Shown here piece after piece: positions 41,002 through 47,656 of a stretch of DNA of 47,656 nt. How positions within the stretch are numbered: the stretch's first letter is position 1; each line of letters starts with the position of its first letter. The notes under the pieces were generated by a model. The model did no database searches, was not told the DNA's origin, and saw nothing but the letters and a program-made list of their open reading frames with translations. A program made the position numbers and the translations under genes. The stretch comes from Rhodobacterales bacterium (lineage in GTDB: Bacteria; Pseudomonadota; Alphaproteobacteria; Caulobacterales; Hyphomonadaceae): positions 1-47,656 of the forward strand of contig JACXUV010000020.1 of NCBI GenBank assembly GCA_014763715.1, in the 5' to 3' direction.

Positions 41002-42048
41002 ATGCCATACCTTGAAACTGTCACCGATCTCAGCCCGGAAAACCTGGCCCGCTATGACGCCATCATTGATGTGCGCTCGCCGGCCGAGTTCGCGGACGAT
41101 CACATGCCGGGCGCGATCAGTCTGCCGGTGCTGTCGAATGACGAACGGGCGAGGGTCGGCACGGTCTACAAGCAGGAGAGCCCGTTCCGGGCAAACCGGA
41201 TCGGCGGGGCGCTCGTGGCGCGCAACATTGCCCACCATCTGGAAAGGGCGCTGGCCGACAAGCCGAAAAGCTGGCGGCCGCTGGTCTATTGCTGGCGGGG
41301 CGGCATGCGGTCGAACGCGATGGCGACGATCCTGTCTTCCGTCGGCTGGCCGACCGGCGTGGTGAAGGGCGGCTACCGTACCTGGCGGCGGGAAGTGGTC
41401 GAAGGGCTGGACTGTGACGCGCCGCTGCTGCCAGTACACCTGATCGACGGGCAGACGGGCACGGGCAAGACGGCGCTGCTGCATGCGCTGGCGGCACAGG
41501 GTGGGCAGGTGCTGGACCTTGAGGGCCTTGCCAATCATCGCGGCTCTGCCTTTGGCGATGTGGGCGACGGGGCGCAGCCTGCGCAGCGCATGTTCGAGAC
41601 GGAGATCTGGGACCAGCTGCGCCGGATGGATCTGTCGAAGCCGGTCTTCGTGGAGGCGGAGTCGGCGCTCGTCGGCCGCCGCCGTGTGCCGAGGCGCCTG
41701 TGGCGGAGCATGCTGGCCGCGCCGCGCATCGAGATGCATATGAGCCTGGACGTGCGGGCGGATTACCTTGTCCGGACGTATGCGGATATTATCGCGGAAG
41801 CGCCGCGCCTCTCAGCGGCGATCGGCAAGCTGAAGGGCATCCAGTCGAAGGAAACCATCGAGGACTGGCTGGCGCTGGCGGCGCAGAAGAACTTCACCGA
41901 ACTCGCGCGCCAGCTGATGGAGCAGCATTACGACCCGCTCTACGCCCGCAGCCGCAAGCGCCGGGAGGATGCCCCGGAAACCGTGATCGAAATGACTGGC
42001 ACCGGCGAGGCGGATTTCACCGCCGCCGCTGCGCAGCTGCTGGCCTAG
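41002..42048 (+). CDS. selU: tRNA 2-selenouridine synthase
   Basis: SelU (MnmH) replaces sulphur by selenium in the wobble 2-thiouridine of some tRNAs via a geranylated intermediate. The 348-aa protein has an N-terminal rhodanese domain with the catalytic Cys97 ([10 protein letters not shown]) and a C-terminal P-loop domain with GQTGTGKT at residues 150-157, then the [13 protein letters not shown] segment. ATG 41002 is chosen; the long upstream frame is antisense to selD. The last four bases overlap the convergent rnhA. It needs selenophosphate from the divergent selD. Confidence 0.95.
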   Translation: MPYLETVTDLSPENLARYDAIIDVRSPAEFADDHMPGAISLPVLSNDERARVGTVYKQESPFRANRIGGALVARNIAHHLERALADKPKSWRPLVYCWRGGMRSNAMATILSSVGWPTGVVKGGYRTWRREVVEGLDCDAPLLPVHLIDGQTGTGKTALLHALAAQGGQVLDLEGLANHRGSAFGDVGDGAQPAQRMFETEIWDQLRRMDLSKPVFVEAESALVGRRRVPRRLWRSMLAAPRIEMHMSLDVRADYLVRTYADIIAEAPRLSAAIGKLKGIQSKETIEDWLALAAQKNFTELARQLMEQHYDPLYARSRKRREDAPETVIEMTGTGEADFTAAAAQLLA

Positions 42049-42488
42049 CGGCCGCGCGCTTCTTCGGTGCCGCGGCGGGCGAGTTCGTCGGCCTTTTCGT
42101 TGCCGGGGTCGCCGTCATGGCCCTTCACCCATTTCCAGGTGATGTCGTGGCGGGCACAGGCTTCGTCCATCGCCATCCAGAGATCCTGGTTCTTGACCGG
42201 CTTTTTCGCGGCGGTCTTCCAGCCATTGCGCTTCCAGCCATGAATCCATTTGGTCAGGCCGTCTTTCACATAGGTGGAATCGACGTGCAGCGTGATCTTT
42301 GACGGCTTCTTCAGCGCGTTCAGCGCCTCGATCACGGCCTGCATTTCCATCCGGTTGTTGGTGGTGGCCTTGTCGCCGCCCCAGAGTTCTTTCTCATGGC
42401 CGTTCCAGCGCATCAGCGCGCCCCAGCCGCCGGGTCCGGGATTGCCGCTGCAGGCGCCATCGGTCCAGATTTCGATAAGATCGGTCAT
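42045..42488 (-). CDS. rnhA: ribonuclease HI
   Basis: RNase HI cuts the RNA strand of RNA-DNA hybrids. At 147 aa with no insertions, the catalytic residues fall at the same numbers as in E. coli: Asp10 ([11 protein letters not shown]), Glu48 (NRMEMQ), Asp70 (HVDSTYV) and Asp134 (NEKADELA), with His124 in VKGHDGD. The gene follows thrB and a small membrane protein gene on the same strand, as often seen in alphaproteobacteria. Confidence 0.97.
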   Translation of the reverse strand: MTDLIEIWTDGACSGNPGPGGWGALMRWNGHEKELWGGDKATTNNRMEMQAVIEALNALKKPSKITLHVDSTYVKDGLTKWIHGWKRNGWKTAAKKPVKNQDLWMAMDEACARHDITWKWVKGHDGDPGNEKADELARRGTEEARGR

Positions 42489-42526
42489 GGGGTTCAGGTG
42501 ATGAGCTTCGCCGGAGGCGTCAAGCG

Positions 42527-43102
42527 TCAGAAGACGTCGATATCCACATCGGCGAGCTGGTTTGCGGGCTTCACGATGGCATAGAACAGGAGGCCGCAGA
42601 GTGCGCCTGCCAGCGCCCCGACCAGGCCGCCGGCCAGCAAGGCGCCGGAGCCGCTGACCATGCTGTCAAGGAAGCCGAAAAAGCCCGTCGTGCCGCCAAC
42701 GAGGATTGCGCCCCAGATGCTGCCCCAGCGGATGAAGGGCGCGCGCCGCACGATGCCGCGATAGGGCAGGCGCCCGATGGAGAGGCCCAGCGCCAGCCAG
42801 GCGGCGGGCACGGTGATGATGAACAGGAAGAAATTGTAGCTCGCCAGCATGAGGGCGCCCTGTACCCCGCCAAGAAACCCGCCGGAGGCGAACTGGCTAT
42901 AGTCCATTGCGGCACCGGCAAGGCCCACGGCGAGTCTCAGGATTTGCGAGAAGACAATGCCGATCAGGGTGACGAGCAGACAGGCCGCGAGTGACGAGAA
43001 AAACAGGCCGAGCTTGATGCGTCTGAACGACCGCCGCGCGACCGGTCCGGCATAGCTGGGCAGGGCCGTCTCATCCGCGCCGCTGCCGGTCTCCTTGCTC
43101 AT
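42527..43102 (-). CDS. hypothetical membrane protein, 191 aa
   Basis: The protein has a polar N-terminus of about 30 residues and four or five membrane helices with many Gly and Ala, including [13 protein letters not shown] and [20 protein letters not shown]. It has no motif I recognise and ends in an acidic DVDIDVF. Its start overlaps the thrB stop as ATGA, so translation is probably coupled to thrB, and rnhA follows after 38 bases. The insertion of this gene between thrB and rnhA is not one I know as a standard arrangement. Confidence 0.75.
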   Translation of the reverse strand: MSKETGSGADETALPSYAGPVARRSFRRIKLGLFFSSLAACLLVTLIGIVFSQILRLAVGLAGAAMDYSQFASGGFLGGVQGALMLASYNFFLFIITVPAAWLALGLSIGRLPYRGIVRRAPFIRWGSIWGAILVGGTTGFFGFLDSMVSGSGALLAGGLVGALAGALCGLLFYAIVKPANQLADVDIDVF

Positions 43103-44076
43103 GCACCATAGCCTTCCGCCGTCTCCACTTTGCGATGGAAGGCGAGGCGTCCGGCATATTCGAGGGGGTTTTTGGGTTTTACGAGGGCACCTTCCGGCGT
43201 CGACGACCAGTCGACGAGGCGGGTGAGGAAGAAGCGCAGGGCGGCGCCGCGTGCCAGCACGGGCAGGGCGTCCCGCTCGGCAGGCTCCAGCGGACGCACG
43301 CTCTCATAGCCCGCGATCAGGGCTGCCCCCTTGGAGAAATTGTAGTCCAGCGAGGCGCCGCCGCCATCCTCGAACGCCCAGGCGTTGAGGCAGATGGCAA
43401 GGTCATAGGCGAGGGCGTCCGTGCAGGCGAAATAGAAGTCGATCGCGCCGGAGAACGTGTCGCCCAGGAAGAAGGCATTGTCGGGGAAAAGATCCGCATG
43501 GATCGTGCCGCGCGGCAGGTCCAGCGATTGGGGCTTGGCGGCAGCGATGGCGGCAAGGTCACCCGCGATGGCGTCGGCAAGGCCGGGCTGCAGTGCGTCG
43601 GCGTCAGCTTCCCGTCCGGCCCAGAGGCGGGGCCATGAGGCCGGGCCGAGGCTGTTCGCGCGCTCCATGGTGAAGTCTGCGAGGGCGAGGTGCATGCGGG
43701 CGAGGCCGGCGCCGAGTTCCCGGCACTGGGTGACGTTCGGCTTGCGGGGCGAGAGGCCTTCCAGGAAGGAGACGATCAGCGCCGGGCGTCCTTCCAGCGT
43801 GCGCAGGGCTGTGCCGTCCCGCGCCGCAATGGGCGACGGGCAGGGATAGCCCTTGGCGGCAAGGTGCTGTTTCAGGCCAACGAAATAGGGCAGCTCCGCC
43901 GCGTTCACCCGCTTTTCGAACAGGGTGAGGATGTAGCGGCCCTTTTCGGTCTCAAGGTAATAGTTCGAGTTCTCGACGCCTTCCGCAATCCCTTTGAAGG
44001 AGAGCGGGGCGCCGAGATCGTATTCGGTCAGGAAGGCGGCGAGCGCCTCGTCGGAAACCTGAGTGTAGACAGCCAT
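43099..44076 (-). CDS. thrB: homoserine kinase (APH-like ThrB)
   Basis: This is the homoserine kinase of the aminoglycoside-phosphotransferase fold, found in alphaproteobacteria in place of the GHMP type; it makes O-phosphohomoserine for threonine synthesis. The 325-aa protein has FKGIAEGVENSNYYLET and YILTLFEKR in the N-lobe, the catalytic loop GTIHADLFPDNAFF (His-Ala-Asp then Asp-Asn), the metal motif GAIDFYFACTDALAYDLAI, and the C-terminal LARGAALRFFLTRL. It starts nine bases after the upstream MFS stop. Confidence 0.94.
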   Translation of the reverse strand: MAVYTQVSDEALAAFLTEYDLGAPLSFKGIAEGVENSNYYLETEKGRYILTLFEKRVNAAELPYFVGLKQHLAAKGYPCPSPIAARDGTALRTLEGRPALIVSFLEGLSPRKPNVTQCRELGAGLARMHLALADFTMERANSLGPASWPRLWAGREADADALQPGLADAIAGDLAAIAAAKPQSLDLPRGTIHADLFPDNAFFLGDTFSGAIDFYFACTDALAYDLAICLNAWAFEDGGGASLDYNFSKGAALIAGYESVRPLEPAERDALPVLARGAALRFFLTRLVDWSSTPEGALVKPKNPLEYAGRLAFHRKVETAEGYGA

Positions 44077-44085
44077 GCAGCCCGA

Positions 44086-45567
44086 TTAAGCTGCCTTGGT
44101 GATCATGTCACGCTGGAGTGTCTTGCCGGCCCACAGATAATGAAGGGCCGCCCAGCCATAGAGCGAGGCGAAGATGATGATCGACCATTGCAGGCCACGG
44201 GCATTGGCGCTGTTGCAGGCTGCTGCCTCTGCCGCGCCGAGATCGGTGACATCCTTGCAGATCTCCAGCGTGAGGCCGAGATCGTGGCCGCCCAGCATCA
44301 TGGTTTTCAGGATGGTGGACAGGATACCGATCAGGGTGGGGCCAAGGCCGATGCCGATCAGGTTGACCGCAAACAGGGTCAGCGCCACGGCGGTCGCCCG
44401 CGTGCGCGCGTCTGCCACGCCGGTCGAAACGGCATACATCGGGCCGAGATAGAAATAGTGCAGCGTCGCCGCCGCCATCAGTGGGGGCAGCATCAGTGGC
44501 ACGGTCGGGGCGAGGTAGCCGAGCCAGTACAGCGGCACGGACAGGCCCATGCCGAGCGCCGGCATCCACGAGAGGGCCTTCGGATGGCGCACCGACATCT
44601 TGTCGGCCAGAAAGCCCGACAGGAAAACGCCGATGGCCGCCATCAGGCCGATGACGAGGCTGAAAATCAGCGCCGCCTCGGTCAGGCTGAGGCCGTGCGT
44701 ACGGCGCAGGAAGGAGGTCGAGAACTGCGCAATGCCATAGCCGGCGAAAGAGGCGATGGCCGCGCCGGTGACGACATGCACATAGGTCGGTTTCTTCATC
44801 AGCGTCTTGAAGGCAACCATGAAGCTTGAGCGCTCTGTTGGCATTCCGGAAGCAGTCGGCGGATCTGTGTGGCCGCGCGGCGGTTCCTTGACAGTGAAGC
44901 CGATGATGGCGGCGATCAGGACGCCCGGCAGGCCAACAGCGACGAAGGCGATGCGCCAGCCTTCCATGCTTTCCCAGTCAACTGCATCGCGGGCCCAGGT
45001 CCAGCCCCAGCCATCGAGCAGGGCGTGGACATTGTGGCCGGTCACATAGTCATTGATCGGACCACCGGCGAGACCGGCGATCATGCCACCAAGCGGCACG
45101 CCAAGGGCATAGATCGAGGCGGCCGTTGCGCGGCTGGAAGGCTTGAAATAATCGGCAATGACGGACTGGGCGGGCGGGGTGCAGCCCGCTTCCCCGACAC
45201 CGACCAGCAGGCGGAACATGAAGAGCGACATGAAGCCGACGGCAAAGCCGCACAGAACGGTCATCAGGCTCCACAGGGAAAGCGCAATCACGATGATGCC
45301 GATCCGGCTGCGCCGTTCGGCAAGGCGCGCAATCGGGATGCCGAGCGTCGTGTAGAAGATCGCGAAGGCCAGGCCACCCAGCACACCCATGTGCCAATCT
45401 TCCAGCTGCAGCGATGTTTTCATCGGTTCGGTCAGGATCGCGAAGATCGACCGGTCGATGAAATTGAAGATGTAGACAACGAGCAGAGCGCTGAGAACAT
45501 AGGCACGGTATCCCGAGGATCCATACCCTGTTTCGTGTCCCGGTCGGGCTGCGGCGGCGTCAGTCAT
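44086..45567 (-). CDS. spinster family MFS transporter (copy 1)
   Basis: The 493-aa protein has twelve membrane helices and the spinster/Spns-like signature at the N-terminus: YVLSALLVVYIFNFIDRSIF, then the motif-A loop ARLAERRSRIGIIVIAL and GVGEAGCTPPAQSVIADYF. An extracellular loop near VDWESMEGW is shared with the neighbouring paralogue. Spinster-type transporters move lipids, sphingoid bases or organic anions; no substrate can be assigned. AGGAG lies six bases upstream of the start. The adjacent gene at 45599 is a paralogue. Confidence 0.92.
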   Translation of the reverse strand: MTDAAAARPGHETGYGSSGYRAYVLSALLVVYIFNFIDRSIFAILTEPMKTSLQLEDWHMGVLGGLAFAIFYTTLGIPIARLAERRSRIGIIVIALSLWSLMTVLCGFAVGFMSLFMFRLLVGVGEAGCTPPAQSVIADYFKPSSRATAASIYALGVPLGGMIAGLAGGPINDYVTGHNVHALLDGWGWTWARDAVDWESMEGWRIAFVAVGLPGVLIAAIIGFTVKEPPRGHTDPPTASGMPTERSSFMVAFKTLMKKPTYVHVVTGAAIASFAGYGIAQFSTSFLRRTHGLSLTEAALIFSLVIGLMAAIGVFLSGFLADKMSVRHPKALSWMPALGMGLSVPLYWLGYLAPTVPLMLPPLMAAATLHYFYLGPMYAVSTGVADARTRATAVALTLFAVNLIGIGLGPTLIGILSTILKTMMLGGHDLGLTLEICKDVTDLGAAEAAACNSANARGLQWSIIIFASLYGWAALHYLWAGKTLQRDMITKAA

Positions 45568-45598
45568 GGGCGTCTCCTGTCAGTAGGCCGGGGGTGAA

Positions 45599-47107
45599 TT
45601 ATCCTTGTCCGGAGGTTTGAGTGGGGGCGTAGCGGTCGCGCAGGAAGGTGCGCGCGGCGAGGAAGTAGAAGATGGCGGCAATGATGAAGATCATCACGGT
45701 GGCGACCATGGAATGGCGCAGGCCCTCGGCATAGGCCGAGCAGAGCGCCGGGCCGTCTGCGCCGAGCTGTTCGATGCTGGTGGCGCAGAATTTCGGTTCG
45801 AACGTGGCGAACTGGTCGGCAAGGCCCTGGCTGGCGAGGCTGGACACCATGAAGTGCGTGCTCATCCAGCCGGTGAACATCGGGCCGATGCCGTTACCGA
45901 TCAGGGCGACGATGAACAGGAGGACGGAGATCGTCGTGGCGCGGGCGCGCGGGCTGACGATGCCGGTGCCGACCGTGTATTGCGCGCCGAGATAGGCATA
46001 GTGCGCGATTGCGGCGACAACCCAGAAGGCAATGGCAATGGTCAGCGACGAGGTGAGGAAGGCGACCGAATAGGCAGGGACGGCGATCAGCAGGCCAACG
46101 CCCGGCAGCCAGGCCGAGACGGCCGGGAAGCGATGCGACAGCTTTTCCGAAAGATAGCCGCCGAGGAAGGTGCCGCCAGCGGCGACAGCCGAGAGGGGCG
46201 CACCGAATTTCACGGCGGCATCATGCAGGCTGACGCCATGCACGCGCATCAGGAAAGGCGTCTGGAAGGCAAACAGGCCATAGCCGACAAAGGCCACGAA
46301 GGCCGCGCCGAGCGACAGGGTCCAGAAAGTCGGCTTCCGCCCGAATTCCTTGAAAGCTTCGAAAAAGCCGGCCTTTTCGACATGGGCAGAAGGCGGGTCG
46401 GAATGACCGCGCGGCGGCTCCTTCATTGTGAACCAGATCAGCAGGGCAATCAGGACACCGGGCGCGCCGACAACGACGAACGCAATGCGCCAGCCTTCAA
46501 CGGTTTCCCAGTTCAGGTGATCGAACAGGAAGCCGACGCCGATGCTGTGCAGCCAGGCGCCCATGTCCGGGCCCTTGATCGAAGCGATCATGCCGCCGAA
46601 CAGCTGGGCCAGAACGCCGCCGATGGTGACGCCCATGGAATAGATGCCAAGCGCATTGGCGCGGCTCTTGGGCGGGAAATAGTCGGTGATCAGGGAGTTC
46701 GCCGGCGGGGTGCAGCCAGCCTCGCCGATGGCCACGCCGACGCGGAACAGGAGCAGCCAGATAAAGCCCGCGGCCAGGCCGCACATGACGGTCATGATCG
46801 ACCAGATCACGATGCACAGGCCGATGATGAAAACGCGGTTGCCCCGGTCGGCCCACATGGCGATCGGAATACCCATCAGGGCGTAGAACAGGGCGAAGGG
46901 CGGGCCGTTCAGCAGGCCCCACTGGGCATCGTTCAGGCCGAAGGAGTTCATGATCGGCTGGCCGACAACGCCGATCAGGGACCGGTCGATGAAGTTCAGC
47001 GTGTAGACCAGCATGAGAGACAACAGGACGTACGTCCTGTAGCCACGAGAGCCGAAACCCGTGATGTGGCCAGGCTGAGCCGCCGGGCCGGCAGTCGTAT
47101 CGCTCAT
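45599..47107 (-). CDS. spinster family MFS transporter (copy 2)
   Basis: The 502-aa paralogue of the previous gene shares the N-terminal pattern (GFGSRGYRTYVLLSLMLVYT, then LNFIDRSLIGVVGQP), the motif-A loop AMWADRGNRVFIIGL, the AIGEAGCTPPANSLITDYF segment and the loop LNWETVEGWRIAFV. It has twelve membrane helices. GGAGGAG precedes ATG 47107. The two genes are in tandem with 31 bases between them and are probably co-transcribed. The paralogues clearly arose by duplication and have since diverged. Confidence 0.92.
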   Translation of the reverse strand: MSDTTAGPAAQPGHITGFGSRGYRTYVLLSLMLVYTLNFIDRSLIGVVGQPIMNSFGLNDAQWGLLNGPPFALFYALMGIPIAMWADRGNRVFIIGLCIVIWSIMTVMCGLAAGFIWLLLFRVGVAIGEAGCTPPANSLITDYFPPKSRANALGIYSMGVTIGGVLAQLFGGMIASIKGPDMGAWLHSIGVGFLFDHLNWETVEGWRIAFVVVGAPGVLIALLIWFTMKEPPRGHSDPPSAHVEKAGFFEAFKEFGRKPTFWTLSLGAAFVAFVGYGLFAFQTPFLMRVHGVSLHDAAVKFGAPLSAVAAGGTFLGGYLSEKLSHRFPAVSAWLPGVGLLIAVPAYSVAFLTSSLTIAIAFWVVAAIAHYAYLGAQYTVGTGIVSPRARATTISVLLFIVALIGNGIGPMFTGWMSTHFMVSSLASQGLADQFATFEPKFCATSIEQLGADGPALCSAYAEGLRHSMVATVMIFIIAAIFYFLAARTFLRDRYAPTQTSGQG

Positions 47108-47215
47108 GTAGTCTCCTCCGTTGGCAGCGCCGCACTTCTCGCCGGGGCGTTGGCTGCCGTTGGCGCTACGGTAGTGGCCCCCGCGCCCGCCGCAAGCCTT
47201 ATCGTAAGGTAACGG

Positions 47216-47656
47216 TCAGATCAGACCTGCAGACCGGAAGCTGGTGACGCCGCCCGTTCCGGCGATGAGATGGTCGTGCACCTCAATCTCGAAGGGAATG
47301 AGCGCATCGATGATTTCGCGCGTCATGTCGATGTCGGCGCGGGAGGGCGTCGTGTCGCCGGAAGGGTGGTTGTGCACGAGGATCAGGCTGGAGGCGGCTA
47401 GCTCCAGCGCCCGCCGGGCAATCTCGCGCGGATAGACAGGCGCATGGTCCACCGTGCCCTGGCTCATCACCTCATCGGCGATCAGCTGGTTCTTGCGGTC
47501 GAGGAAGAGGACACGGAACTGTTCACGCGTCTCGTGCTGCATCTCGCGGCGAACATATTCCAGCAGGGCAGACCAGGAGGAGATCACTTCGCGCTTGCGG
47601 ATTTCCTGCAGGCTGGCGCGGCTTTGCAGTTCGGCGACGGCCTTCAGATAGGCGGC
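47216..47656 (-). CDS. radC: DNA repair protein RadC (C-terminal part; 5' end beyond window)
   Basis: The frame is open from the window edge to the stop at 47216, giving 146 residues. They form the JAB/MPN+ domain: FLDRKNQLIADEVMSQGTVD, then the metal-binding motif HNHPSGDTTPSRAD (H-x-H-x10-D), and VHDHLIAGTGGVTSFRSAGLI. The N-terminal helix-hairpin-helix part lies outside the window. Despite its name, RadC has no proven repair role; JAB proteins often are metallo-isopeptidases. Confidence 0.93.
   Translation of the reverse strand, partial: AAYLKAVAELQSRASLQEIRKREVISSWSALLEYVRREMQHETREQFRVLFLDRKNQLIADEVMSQGTVDHAPVYPREIARRALELAASSLILVHNHPSGDTTPSRADIDMTREIIDALIPFEIEVHDHLIAGTGGVTSFRSAGLI

Noticed and set aside
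45605-47212. 535-codon plus-strand frame across the second MFS gene
   Set aside because: It is antisense to a transporter with clear membrane helices; the translation is a Gly/Asp/Arg/Glu-rich shadow with no fold-like pattern.
1-47656. CRISPR array, insertion sequence, prophage or defence island
   Set aside because: I see no regularly spaced repeats, no transposase or integrase, no phage structural gene and no recognised defence gene cluster. The EVE protein alone is not enough to call one.

Overview
The window is high-GC chromosomal DNA from an alphaproteobacterium, most likely of the Caulobacterales (Hyphomonadaceae type). The evidence is a complete CckA hybrid histidine kinase, the flagellin regulator FlbT, a FliM-like C-ring protein, an alphaproteobacterial one-cysteine DksA, the APH-type homoserine kinase next to RNase HI, and many lipoprotein and unknown-function families usual in that group. 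I see no phage genes, transposases, CRISPR array, rRNA or tRNA. It reads as a gene-dense core chromosome with several short intergenic repeats.

Layout. 1-7 kb: the start of an AAA ATPase gene, a lipoprotein, RNase P RNA (rnpB) with a clear promoter, a low-molecular-weight tyrosine phosphatase with a basic N-terminal extension, a CHAD protein, an unknown protein, a YihY/BrkB membrane protein, and an amidase plus EamA exporter pair. 7-13.5 kb: a tight operon (membrane protein, SAM methyltransferase, DUF3445 haem protein), an EVE protein, a second methyltransferase, a GmhB-like HAD phosphatase, a small glycine-rich membrane protein, a Tet-type MFS exporter and a GNAT acetyltransferase. 13.5-19.3 kb: LemA with DUF2207, a small membrane protein, a three-gene reverse operon (crotonase, DUF4336, alpha/beta hydrolase) and DUF2165. 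19.3-25 kb: a CoxE-like VWA protein and its presumed MoxR ATPase partner, separated by four unrelated genes, two of them lipoproteins. 25-30.2 kb: flbT coupled to an unrecognised 103-codon gene, marC, a two-membrane-segment unknown protein divergent from dksA, then a FliM-like gene. 30.2-35.8 kb: a DUF885 lipoprotein metallopeptidase, cckA, a TrmO-type methyltransferase and DUF5676. 35.8-38.3 kb: a repeat-rich segment with one small gene that reads into a repeat, an epoxide-hydrolase-like enzyme and an acid phosphatase. 38.4-47.7 kb: a nitronate-monooxygenase-like flavoprotein, a small lipoprotein, divergent selD and selU, the rnhA/membrane protein/thrB run, two tandem spinster-type MFS transporters, and the C-terminal part of RadC.

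The genes fall into a few functional themes. CckA, FlbT, the FliM-like protein and DksA belong to cell-cycle, flagellar and stringent control. SelD makes selenophosphate and SelU uses it for tRNA 2-selenouridine; neither a selenocysteine insertion gene nor a selenoprotein is visible here. Envelope work is represented by the amidase, LemA/DUF2207, several lipoproteins and exporters. Gene packing is tight, with many four-base ATGA or TGATG overlaps that suggest translational coupling.

I found no system that is clearly new. The best leads are the flbT-coupled unknown gene with a long stem-loop in its leader, the methyltransferase/DUF3445 operon, a GmhB homologue that has lost its zinc ligands, a phosphatase with two well-placed start sites, a 28-base repeat present twice in inverted orientation, and a gene whose 3' end is made of an intergenic repeat.
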